DNA of 64,000 bases. Origin: Beroe forskalii. Its lineage: Eukaryota > Ctenophora > Nuda > Beroida > Beroidae. The stretch's first letter is position 1. Every line of letters begins with the position of its first letter. A program made the translations under genes and the position numbers. The stretch is taken from positions 186,001 to 250,000 of the forward strand of contig WFMF01000007.1 in NCBI GenBank assembly GCA_011033025.1, in the 5' to 3' direction. Positions 40,901 through 45,517 of this stretch are shown one piece after another. Below the pieces are notes generated by a model. The model saw nothing but the letters and a program-made list of their open reading frames with translations, made no database searches and was not told where the DNA came from.

Positions 40901-41459
40901 GCCACACACCTAAAACTGTTGCTACACAGCTAACAGTGTTGCTAGACAACTAAGAGTGTTGGTACACAGCTAAGGGTGTTTCTACACAGCTAACAGTGTT
41001 GCTACACAACTACACAGTGTTGCTAAGTGACAACGCACCAGTTTCTGAAGATGAGGTTGAGTTGGGCGTGTGATAGGGGAGGGTGGGAGGAGCTAGCAGC
41101 CATTTTGAGAGGTTTGAAGAAGCACATGACCAGAGTTCCTAGTTGGGATACATACTCCTCCTCAGACTTCATTAGCTGCCAGAGAACCTGGAGGACAAGT
41201 GTAACTGCACGGGGGGGGGGGGACAAGTGCACACTGTGTCACTGCCCGGGGGGGGGGGGGAGGGGTACAGCCATCTCTCTTATAATCCCAATTCTCTATC
41301 TGGTAATCGTTAAGTGACCTAAACAGAACGATTTAGTTCAGACTACCATAACTTACCAGGCCATGGTAAGAAATGATATGGCCGCCCTGAGATGAGTGAT
41401 TTGTAGGGCTCTTATTAGGTAATAAAATGTAGTGCCCGTACCCTGTTTCTCTCCTCGAT
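4845..41459 (-). CDS. RASGRF: RasGRF-type Ras/Rac guanine-nucleotide exchange factor, spliced gene (span of exons)
   Basis: About 21 or 22 exons read in order on the minus strand as DH, PH, linker, REM and CDC25 domains, the order of vertebrate RASGRF1/2. In that family DH-PH acts on Rac/Rho GTPases and REM-CDC25 on Ras at membranes; nucleotide exchange is the expected role here. Nearly all neighbouring exons join in consistent intron phase. The product from the first visible exon is roughly 890 residues. It is shorter than human RASGRF1 because the REM-to-CDC25 linker is only about 35 residues and because the N-terminal PH, coiled-coil and IQ regions were not found. Those 5' exons should lie upstream of 41.5 kb, where a duplicated block sits instead. 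The introns carry most of the window's minisatellites. The family assignment is secure; individual small exons are less so. Confidence 0.9.
5070..6370 (+). pseudogene. Decayed hAT-like transposase relic
   Basis: On the plus strand, fragments of one protein appear in order but in changing frames: ADRLGLSNNQLT near 5237, ACGFDTTASNTGVHKGAC near 5585, HHARWMSKALHTLK near 5888, KSWFTAPLLLSAAASDLELF near 6018, AEELIPLSLFNANLL near 6140 and DFVGPGTTVFF near 6274. The DTTASNTG and HHARWM motifs recall a hAT-like, RNase H-fold transposon-derived family common in invertebrate genomes. The successive fragments need at least four frame changes, so it is non-functional. A 25-bp tandem duplication (ACCCTACACCGGCC...) lies near 5837-5887. 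It sits antisense in the last RasGRF intron. The family name is from memory and moderately sure. Confidence 0.6.
6383..6492. mobile_element. Short foldback element (110 bp)
   Basis: CTCGGCGCCGATCGGTGATTTT at the left end has its exact reverse complement at the right end. Further pairing inside (TTGCAGTGCCCA against TGGGCACCGCAAG) makes an almost complete hairpin. It abuts the transposase relic and lies in the last RasGRF intron. Confidence 0.65.
6688..6744 (-). CDS. RASGRF: RasGRF CDC25 exon (HTILEIRLYQQTYYDIE)
   Basis: Nineteen codons between TTTCAG and GAG|GTAAGC, phase 0 on both sides. The peptide LAHTILEIRLYQQTYYDIE aligns with the family segment SHIIREIRQFQQTAYKIE. Confidence 0.88.
6987..7117. 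mobile_element. Foldback element with about 33-bp arms
   Basis: GGTCATTTGGCCTAACTGGACAT... at the left end is matched, with about one mismatch, by its reverse complement ending ...GGCCAAATGACC. The centre is about 65 bp. It lies in the intron between the exons at 7406 and 6744. Confidence 0.65.
7406..7523 (-). CDS. RASGRF: RasGRF CDC25 exon with the CDPPCVP motif
   Basis: The acceptor CTCTCCAG is followed by one base and 39 codons. The peptide [20 protein letters not shown] is the highly conserved catalytic-domain motif ([20 protein letters not shown] in vertebrates), continuing to LINFAKMRM. The phase joins exon 12202-12281 (AAA CG | G TGT GAC). The acceptor and the first exon bases lie inside the adjacent minisatellite, so the start was chosen by phase and homology. 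Confidence 0.9.
7502..11900. repeat. ~56-bp minisatellite carrying the acceptor of the CDPPCVP exon
   Basis: About 80 units of GGGGGTCACAGAACTGAGAGGGACACATGG... run for 4.4 kb with many 1-bp and small indels. Read on the minus strand each unit contains ATTTCTCTCCAG|GTGTGACCCCCCATGTGTCCC, which is the splice acceptor and first 20 or so coding bases of exon 7406-7523. The array therefore grew from the 3' splice junction into the intron. Open frames inside it are artefacts of the repeat. Confidence 0.92.
12202..12281 (-). CDS. RASGRF: RasGRF CDC25 exon
   Basis: The peptide MKNELNALKEVASVSNRFKN continues to MKAEIKR and matches the family segment TKALIDKLQKLVSSEGRFKN. Acceptor CCTGCAG, donor CG|GTGGGG; it starts in phase 0 and ends after two bases of a codon. 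Confidence 0.9.
12568..12636 (-). CDS. RASGRF: RasGRF CDC25 exon
   Basis: Twenty-three codons, VIAGLTFSAIQRLKYTWCIV and PQE, between CCTCCCAG and GAG|GTAAGC, phase 0 on both sides. It matches the family segment SSMNRSAIFRLKKTWLKV. Confidence 0.9.
12637..14212. other. RasGRF intron with an ACAC/ATAC microsatellite
   Basis: No exon seen. A microsatellite of ACAT, ACAC and CCATA steps runs from about 12931 to 13025, and a palindromic ACATGT-rich stretch lies near 13200-13255. The left limit of the large duplicated block is near 13846. Confidence 0.4.
14213..14335. repeat. TGTA/TTCG tetranucleotide microsatellite
   Basis: Steps of TGTT, TGTA and CGTA lie just past the donor of exon 14349-14556. 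In block B the equivalent array (42140-42372) is roughly twice as long. Confidence 0.75.
14349..14556 (-). CDS. RASGRF: RasGRF CDC25 exon (block A, intact)
   Basis: One base plus 69 codons between CTTCACAG and CAG|GTGAGA. The peptide runs EFLDKSWVKDKDRAPHICS ... CDKMSNMVASEVL ... INRWINVANLCRKYNNFASL, matching EEFFGQGWMK ... FNDISNLIASEII ... [20 protein letters not shown] of the family. The block B counterpart carries a 4-base deletion. Confidence 0.93.
14560..15745. repeat. 28-bp minisatellite at the acceptor of exon 14349-14556
   Basis: About 42 units of GGAGGGAGCAACTGTGGGATTAGAGATT. On the minus strand the unit reads CTCTAATCCCACAG|TTGCTCC, resembling the real acceptor CTGTAACTTCACAG|TGAG that ends the array. 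The block B equivalent has about 28 units. Confidence 0.88.
15826..16008 (-). CDS. RASGRF: RasGRF CDC25 exon
   Basis: One base, 60 codons and two bases between TTACCCAG and AA|GTAGGT. It contains SLALQEGSSAAYPIGEI and VMAQQLTILEHWALTEIAP, matching the LEIAEQLTLLDHLVFKKIPY start of RASGRF CDC25 domains. Phases fit both neighbours. Confidence 0.9.
16197..16312 (-). CDS. RASGRF: RasGRF REM/CDC25 junction exon
   Basis: Thirty-eight codons plus two bases between CCCTCAG and CACAG|GTTCAT. SDPSLHQRLMVFLEQVASND and GRKAVNIIHR match the family segment FLEEVMHDPELLTQERKAAANIIR. Confidence 0.9.
16526..16619 (-). CDS. RASGRF: RasGRF REM exon 3
   Basis: One base plus 31 codons. AMRVFNVIKSWISKYYQ matches TNRVLNVLRHWVSKHSQD in RASGRF. 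Acceptor CTCCCAG, donor CAG|GTATTG. The nucleotide sequence is identical to the block B copy. Confidence 0.92.
16670..19740. repeat. 22-bp minisatellite carrying the donor of exon 19729-19829, with a 1.4-kb higher-order repeat
   Basis: About 138 units of AAACCCACCCGACTGATGTAAT. On the minus strand each reads CATCAGTCGG|GTGGGTTTTAT, the end of exon 19729-19829 with its 5' splice site, so the array begins at the donor and grows into the intron. A higher-order duplication of about 1,399 bp is superimposed: unusual unit orders near 16764-17300 recur near 18165-18700. Block B has only about 30 units. Long open frames in it are artefacts. Confidence 0.92.
19729..19829 (-). CDS. RASGRF: RasGRF linker exon between REM halves
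   Basis: Thirty-three codons plus two bases between TTGTCAG and GG|GTGGGT. The peptide LPDNGVPESPSYLPKNNIFE then KQSPPPRHSLTSV is proline- and serine-rich, like the variable linker here in RASGRF. The phase fits exon 16526-16619. The donor is the first unit of the 22-bp array. Confidence 0.82.
20164..20325 (-). CDS. RASGRF: RasGRF REM (RasGEF-N) exon
   Basis: Fifty-four codons, phase 0 both sides. RYASLDKLLERLMDARFLGV then EYLNTFLLTYRCFTDGHTVL is a clear RasGEF N-terminal domain ([20 protein letters not shown] in RASGRF). The acceptor is CCCCTCAG|GTGAGGTATG, an AG|GTRAG-like site present once here and about 75 times in block B. Confidence 0.95.
20844..21038 (-). CDS. 65-codon exon of unknown family, probable RasGRF linker exon
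   Basis: GTGCAG acceptor and CCG|GTAGGC donor bound exactly 65 codons, phase 0 on both sides, so it can be included or skipped without frame change between exons 33514-33589 and 20164-20325. The peptide contains HDLMHYYYQIIFTNCGANVK and YIARIPKDRSECYEAALR and is not found in RASGRF as I know it. The block B copy (48147-48341) differs at three bases, all synonymous, which supports coding. Alternatively it belongs to another transcript. Confidence 0.6.
21040..21190. repeat. 21-bp repeat of branch-point/pyrimidine sequence
   Basis: Six or seven units of AAGAGTGAAGAAGTTAGTTAG; on the minus strand TTCTTCACTCTTCTAACTAAC, which combines a pyrimidine tract with CTAAC-type branch-point sequence directly upstream of the acceptor of exon 20844-21038. 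Block B has about three units. Confidence 0.85.
21200..23914. other. RasGRF intron; contains a foldback element
   Basis: No convincing exon. A plus-strand frame at 21612-21893 is similar in both blocks but lacks an ATG. A C-rich arm near 22437-22475 and a G-rich arm near 22735-22777 (ACCCGAACCAACC... against ...GGTTTTGGGTGGTTCCT) form a foldback of about 340 bp. A G10 run lies near 23022. Confidence 0.4.
23915..29508. repeat. 63-bp minisatellite, 5.6 kb (block A)
   Basis: About 85-90 units of TTACTAAGTTAAACTGAATGCTAG..., many truncated or rearranged, especially near 25340-25650, 26270-26450, 26810-26900, 27840-28030 and 28500-28600. It lies inside a RasGRF intron. On the minus strand the unit contains TTTCTATTCTAG, an acceptor-like string, but no exon adjoins it. 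The matching array in block B (51205-52410) has about 19 units. Confidence 0.93.
29703..30296. repeat. 16-bp minisatellite, left part
   Basis: About 36 units of CTATCAATTCACTCAG with drift to CACC and CAAC endings at its right. The same unit resumes at 31658, so the array looks interrupted by the segment at 30300-31650. Confidence 0.9.
30300..31650. mobile_element. Insertion bounded by two similar hairpins, filled with a ~42-bp repeat
   Basis: The ends (about 30305-30385 and 31563-31645) are two direct copies of a hairpin-forming sequence: CCCATAAACCCC ... TTTCGATATCCAC ... GGGGGTTTATGGGG. Between them lie about 22 units containing AAATGGTACCATTTCAGAAAAGGG, each with the 14-bp palindrome AAATGGTACCATTT. 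A 320-bp higher-order period is visible (30717 and 31037). Its placement inside the 16-bp array suggests insertion. No protein-coding capacity beyond repeat frames. Confidence 0.5.
31658..32370. repeat. 16-bp minisatellite, right part
   Basis: About 44 units of CTATCAATTCACTCAC, the same family as 29703-30296 but dominated by the CACC variant. Confidence 0.9.
32380..33513. other. RasGRF intron with a G-rich imperfect repeat
   Basis: No exon seen. From 32960 to 33135 there are four or five imperfect units of GGGGGAGTGAAGGGGGAACACAGTCG with G runs of up to 10. Confidence 0.4.
33514..33589 (-). CDS. RASGRF: RasGRF linker exon before REM
   Basis: Seventy-six bases between CTCCCCAG and AAG|GTAAGG. 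SDPRLFADSVYIKYSLRMNS continuing GQTPK matches SDASLYCDDVDIRFSKTMNS of RASGRF. With exon 34111-34184 it totals 150 bases and ends in phase 0. Confidence 0.85.
33608..33702 (+). tRNA. tRNA-like sequence, possibly a SINE head
   Basis: GGTTCGATTCC at about 33681-33691 is a perfect RNA polymerase III B box. GTTGGTGTATTGGTATC resembles a D-arm/A box, and GGGAATG at 33608 can pair with CATTCCC at 33696. At 95 bp it is long for a tRNA and I cannot assign an anticodon, so a tRNA-derived SINE or tRNA pseudogene is more likely. It lies in an intron, antisense to RasGRF. Confidence 0.45.
34111..34184 (-). CDS. RASGRF: RasGRF exon after PH domain
   Basis: TTTTCAG|TGC ... CCC AG|GTACGT. CIENLQSEQSSHSCYQRCSL corresponds to the CVDNIRCNG segment that follows the RASGRF PH domain. 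It ends after two bases, completed by exon 33514-33589. Confidence 0.82.
34455..34500. repeat. Dispersed palindromic repeat (GCAC..GCCGAGTGCAAT)
   Basis: CATTGCACGTTAGGCAGAGC then CGAGTGCAATC forms a stem-loop related to the one at 56236-56350, indicating a dispersed foldback family. Confidence 0.45.
34745..35865. repeat. 12-bp minisatellite (GAGACCCTCAGA)
   Basis: About 93 units in a RasGRF intron. Because 12 is divisible by three, frames stay open on both strands for more than 360 codons (SERP repeats on plus, SEGL repeats on minus). Nothing else supports a protein. Unlike most arrays here it does not touch an exon I can identify. Confidence 0.93.
35880..37035. other. RasGRF intron, no features seen
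   Basis: AT-rich sequence with short spurious frames. A few related stretches (AAAACGAATTATTAGACGGACCACC near 36657 and AAAAGGAATTAATAGACGGACCAC near 36983) suggest an old local duplication. Confidence 0.3.
37036..37221 (-). CDS. RASGRF: RasGRF PH domain, second exon
   Basis: Sixty-two codons, phase 0 both sides, between TCTCTCAG and CAG|GTAAAT. EYGLVTLNHCILVEELSEED and ITLLAESPRDKASWTVDVGQ match the C-terminal half of the RASGRF PH domain, including the conserved Trp of its last helix. Confidence 0.92.
37222..37590. repeat. ~35-bp repeat next to the PH exon acceptor
   Basis: About nine degenerating units of ATTAGGAGACAAGCCATTGAGACATCATG. They begin at the acceptor of exon 37036-37221; on the minus strand they give CTCCTAATG-type branch-point sequence. 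The repeats are clean near the exon and decay away from it. Confidence 0.8.
37710..37964 (-). CDS. RASGRF: RasGRF DH end / PH start exon
   Basis: Eighty-five codons, phase 0 both sides. VIYEQTSDSESMYKTLSIEK, GGCHVLFDTNQHFVRQGMLR and KSGAKHCFLFTNHMLITERI match the DH-PH junction of RASGRF (GCEILLDTSQTFVRQGSLI). The donor GTCTGT is weak. Confidence 0.93.
38237..38336 (-). CDS. RASGRF: RasGRF DH exon
   Basis: VYFPHQLLAFTPPDHVERVK and FEEARSKLQELS match LTLHELLAHTPHEHVERNSL and YAKSKLEELS. It joins exon 37710-37964 in phase 0. Its 5' side requires a preceding exon ending after two bases of a codon, but exon 39953-40069 ends in phase 0, so a micro-exon or an error is likely between them. Confidence 0.85.
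38337..39905. repeat. ~67-bp minisatellite carrying the acceptor of DH exon 38237-38336
   Basis: About 24 units of CCTGGAATCTGAAATAGAGG.... On the minus strand each contains CCTCTATTTCAGATTCCAGGGTATGTCA, equivalent to the real junction CTATTTCAGATTCTAG|GGTATATTT. The array starts at the acceptor and extends into the intron. A stretch near 39270-39420 is heavily scrambled. Confidence 0.9.
39953..40069 (-). CDS. RASGRF: RasGRF DH exon
   Basis: Thirty-nine codons. VLTQCKHNQNFYTLLEKHEN and SLEMYLTFPIQR match ILAHCKQNRDFDKLLKHYEA and LETFLTYPMFQ of RASGRF. Acceptor CGAACAG, donor CGG|GTAAAT. It joins exon 40271-40347 in phase 0. Confidence 0.9.
40271..40347 (-). CDS. RASGRF: RasGRF DH exon
   Basis: DLFDMLLPLLVVYQDFVRNH continuing ASSLE matches [20 protein letters not shown] of RASGRF. 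TTTCCCAG acceptor, GAG|GTGAAT donor; phases fit both neighbours. Confidence 0.93.
40533..40612 (-). CDS. RASGRF: RasGRF DH exon
   Basis: CETLYYIHQIFLQGLQVRME continuing KWPVLVLG matches SETIMFLHQIFYQGLKARIS. TATTTCAG acceptor, TAG|GTAAAG donor; 80 bases with consistent phase. Confidence 0.93.
40670..41034. repeat. ~40-bp repeat with GTTGCTAGGTGACTAACAGTG units next to a DH exon donor
   Basis: Nine or ten units of GTTGCTAGGTGACTAACAGTGCTGCTACACACCTAAAACT with decay towards the exon. It starts within five bases of the donor of exon 41039-41187. Confidence 0.85.
41039..41187 (-). CDS. RASGRF: RasGRF DH exon (start of DH domain)
   Basis: VLWQLMKSEEEYVSQLGTLV, MCFFKPLKMAASSSHPPLSH and AQLNLIFRN match VVFSMLEAEAEYVQQLHILV and NNFLRPLRMAASSKKPPITH. 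Acceptor TCCTCCAG, donor CTG|GTGCGT; phase 0 in, two bases out. Confidence 0.94.
41208..41261. repeat. Two poly-G runs
   Basis: G12 and G12 runs about 30 bp apart in an intron. Comparable runs occur near 16038, 23022, 33080, 34031, 43679 (about 21 G) and 50257. Confidence 0.8.
41442..41459 (-). CDS. RASGRF: RasGRF exon end IEERNR, upstream extent uncertain
   Basis: Minus-strand TTATTCCCCAG|ATCGAGGAGAGAAACAGG|GTACGG gives IEERNR, matching the MRKRNQ that precedes VVFSMLE in RASGRF, and joins the next exon in phase 0. The acceptor lies inside a 56-bp array, so the exon may be an 18-base micro-exon or read further through the repeat. Confidence 0.55.
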
Positions 41460-41786
41460 CTGGGGAATAACGAGGTGAAAGGAGAGGGGAACTTCTCCTG
41501 CTTCAACTCCTCGATCTGGGGAATAACGAGGTGAAAGGAGAGGGGAACTTCTCCTGCTTCAACTCCTCGATCTGGGGAATAACGAGGTGAAAGGAGAGGG
41601 GAACTTCTCCTGCTTCAACTCCTCGATCTGGGGAATAACGAGGTGGGGAATAACGAGGTGAAAGGAGAGGGAACTTCTCCTGCTTCAACTCCCGATCTGG
41701 GGAATAACGAGGTGAAAGGAGAGGGGAACTTCTCCTGCTTCAACTCCTCGATCTGGGGAATAACGAGGTGAAAGGAGAGGGAATAA
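41446..41786. repeat. 56-bp minisatellite carrying the acceptor of exon 41442-41459
   Basis: Six units of CTCCTCGATCTGGGGAATAACG.... On the minus strand each contains CACCTCGTTATTCCCCAG|ATCGAGGAG, the acceptor and first nine bases of the exon. The array stops where block B of the segmental duplication begins. Confidence 0.9.
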
Positions 41787-42139
41787 TTTATATTGGAGTA
41801 TTGGCGATTCTAGACCAGTTTTCGGGCAGACACGATGGAAATAAAATTAGAGCTATAAATCAATGAAAAATTGTCGATAATTACGATCTTAGTCCATTTT
41901 ACGAATAAATATCGTATGTCGACGCAAAAAATGTCTGAATAGCAATAATATAGATTTTTATTTTTCTATTTTTGTTTTAAACTGAACAACACTACTATTT
42001 ACTCTCAAATGTGAGGTAACTCAATGACTTTTGCACTGATGATTTGAATGTATTTGCATTAAAAAGTCAGCTCGTTGTGGTTATTCGTGTTGTGGAACTT
42101 GGCAAATACAGTGTTTTATTATTTTTGTTCAACAATTTG

Positions 42140-42372
42140 TTTGTATGTTCGCATGTTTGTATGTTCGTATGTTTGTATGTTTGTATGTTCGTATGTTCGT
42201 ATGTTTGTATGTATGTTTGTATGTTCGTATGTTTGTATGTTCGTATGTCGGTATGTTTGTATGTTTGTATGTTTGTATGAATGTCTGTTTGTATATTAGT
42301 ATGTTTGTATGTATGTCTGTTTGTATGTTTGTATGTTTGTATGAATGTCTGTTTGTATGTATGTTTGTTCGT
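42140..42372. repeat. TGTA/TTCG tetranucleotide microsatellite (block B)
   Basis: About twice as long as its block A partner at 14213-14335. It lies next to the donor at 42388. Confidence 0.85.
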
Positions 42373-42591
42373 ATTCCTGCCTCTCACCTGGAGCAGGCTG
42401 GCGAAGTTGTTGTATTTGCGGCACAGGTTCGCTACGTTGATCCACCGGTTTATGGTCTTAGCTCGGGTACTGGCCGTTTTGGAGAGAGGACTGTCGCCAC
42501 CATGTTGGACATCTTGTCACAGCGCTGCATTATTGAGCAGATGTGCGGCGCTCGATCCTTGTCTTTCACCCACGACTTATCCAGGAACTCA

Positions 42592-43385
42592 CTGTGAAGT
42601 TAGAGATTAGAGGGAGCAACTGTGGGATTAGAGATTAGAGGGAGCAACTGTGGGATTAGAGATTGGAGGGAGCAGCCGTGGGATTAGGGATTGGAGGGAG
42701 CAACTGTGGGATTATAGATTAGAGGGAGCAACTGTGGGATTAGAGACTGGAGGGAGCAACTGTGAAGTTAGAGATTAGAGGGAGCAACTGTGGGATTAGA
42801 GATTGGAGGGAGCAACTGTGGGATTATAGATTAGAGGGAGCAACTGTGGGATTAGAGATTGGAGGGAGCAACTGTGGGATTAGAGATTAGAGGGAGCAAC
42901 TGTGGGATTAGAGATTGGAGGGAGCAACTGTGGGATTAAAGATTAGAGGGAGCAACTGTGGGATTAGAGATTGGAGGGAGCAACTGTGGGATTAGAGATT
43001 AGAGGGAGCAACTGTGGGATTAGAGATTGGAGGGAGCAACTGTGGGATTAAAGATTAGAGGGAGCAACTGTAGGATTATAGATTAGAGGGAGCAACAGTG
43101 AAGTTAGAGATTAGAGGGGGCAACTGTGGGATTAGAAATTGGAGGGAGCAACAGTGGAATTAGAGATTGGAGGGAGCAACTGTGGGATTAGAGCTTAGAG
43201 GGAGCAGCTGTGAGATTGGAGATAAGAGGGAGCAGCTGTGGGATTAAGGATTAGAGGGAGCAACTGTGGGATTAGAGATTGGAGGGAGCAACTGCGGGAT
43301 TAGAGATTAGAGGGAGCAAATGCGGAATAAGAGATTGGAGGGAGCAACTGTGGGATTAGAGATTGGAGGGAGCAACTGTGGGATT
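42592..43385. repeat. 28-bp minisatellite (block B) at the CDC25 exon acceptor
   Basis: About 28 units of the GGAGGGAGCAACTGTGGGATTAGAGATT family, ending at the acceptor of exon 42388-42591. Confidence 0.88.
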
Positions 43386-44295
43386 AATATATGTACAGTA
43401 AGAGGAATATGCATATACAATTAAAGCAGTAACAAAACACCCCTCAACATGTTAGACCTACTTGGGGGCTATTTCAGTGAGTGCCCAATGCTCCAGGATG
43501 GTGAGTTGCTGGGCCATGACATCACACTCCACCTGGACAGACAGGCCGGACAGACAGCTGTATTCCCCACTCTTGTTAAAGTACTGGTTGTAGATCTCTC
43601 CTATGGGGTACGCCGCACTCGAGCCCTCTTGCAGTGCCAGCGACCTGGGTAATGGCTTTAAAACGCTGGGGGTAACGGGGGGGGGGGGGGGGGGGGGGGT
43701 GAAGTTTCAAATATAATAACAAACAATATGGTGTATCATGTGATAGAATCTACGATCTCATTGAAGTCACAGTATTTTGAGATCTAAGGAAGAGGAATGT
43801 ATCTGAGAGTGACTTGCTGCTCCTAGGAAAATGAACCTGTGAATGATGTTCACAGCCTTGCGACCGCACTGTGTCATGTTGGAGTCGTTAGAAGCTACCT
43901 GCTCCAAAAACACCATGAGTCGCTGGTGCAAGGAGGGGTCAGATACGAAGTCCTGAGGGATTTCAATTAGTCCAATACGAAGTCCTGAAGGATGTCATTT
44001 AGTCGCTGGTGTGGCAGATAGCTTTCTAACCCGAACCCTTAACCGACCCCACCCAAAACCATCTGAACCCACCCCGAAACCACGGACAGGATTATACTTT
44101 GGGTGAGTTTGGATGGTTCCAAGTTTTCCAGACAAATAGAGGGTGTTTTGAGCAATACCTGATAGTATTTAGAGATCCAGCTCTTAATCACGTTGAAAAC
44201 TCTCATTGCTACCTCGCTGTAGTATTTGCCTGCCATGAACACGGGATCAGACCTGGGAGTTTGGGAGTTAGAAGTGCACAGCGTTTTATACATGC

Positions 44296-44960
44296 AATAA
44301 ACCCTCCTGCCTGATGAAATAAACCCACCCGACTGATGCAATAAACCCACCCGACTGATGTTATAAAACCTAACTGATGTAATGAAACCCACCCGACAAA
44401 TGTAACAAACCCACCCGACTGATGTAATAAAACCCACCCGACTGATGTGATGAAACCCACCCGACTGATGTAACAAACCCACCCGACTGATGTAATAAAA
44501 CCCACCCGACTGATGTGATGAAACCCACCCGACTGATGCAATAAAACCCACCCGACTGATGCAATAAAACCCACCCGACTGATGCAATAAAACCCATCTG
44601 ACTGATGTAATAAAACCCACCCGACTGATGTAATAAACCCCACCCGACTGATGTAATAAAACCCACCCGACTGATGCAATATAACCCACCTGACTGATGT
44701 AATAAAACCCATCTGACTGATGTAATAAAACCCACCCAACTGATGTAATAAAACCCACCCGACTGATGTAACAACCCACCCGAGTGATGTAATGAAACCC
44801 ACCCGAGTGATGTAATAAAACCCACCCGACTGATGTTATAAAACCCGACTGATGTAACAAACCCACCCGACTGATGTTATAAAACCCACCCGACTGATGT
44901 AATAAAACCCACCTGACTGATGTAACAAACCCACCCGAGTGATGTAATGAAACCCACCCG
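44296..44960. repeat. 22-bp minisatellite (block B) at the linker-exon donor
   Basis: About 30 units of AAACCCACCCGACTGATGTAAT against about 138 in block A, and without the 1.4-kb higher-order repeat. It starts at the donor of exon 44958-45058. Confidence 0.9.
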
Positions 44961-45517
44961 ACTGATGTGAGGGAGTGGCGGGGAGGAGGGGATTGCTTCT
45001 CGAAGATGTTGTTTTTGGGAAGGTAGGATGGACTCTCTGGCACACCGTTGTCTGGCAGCTGACAATAAGGAAATGTATGCCTATAAAGTGGCGTTTTGGA
45101 CTATTTATTATTATTATAATGGCATGATGCCAAGTCCACTAGAACCAATAAATCATTCAGCTGAGGTGTAGCAGCCATGATTGCATTGTGATGGTGATGC
45201 AGCGGTTATTTGCTTGATATATCTCTAACAAGTAATCATCTAATCATACAAAAACGGCCATCTGGCCACTTCCAATTTCGGCTATATGGCCGTTGAAACC
45301 CCCCACTAAAGTACAATTTTCCAATGCCTTTGACAGATAAGAAAGACACACGCGACAACCTACCTTAGCTAGTGCATCGTAGTAGGTATTGATGATGTAG
45401 CCCAGGACTGTGTGACCGTCAGTGAAGCACCGGTACGTCAGTAAGAACGTGTTGAGGTACTCCACTCCCAGAAACCTGGCGTCCATGAGGCGTTCCAACA
45501 ACTTGTCCAGGCTGGCA

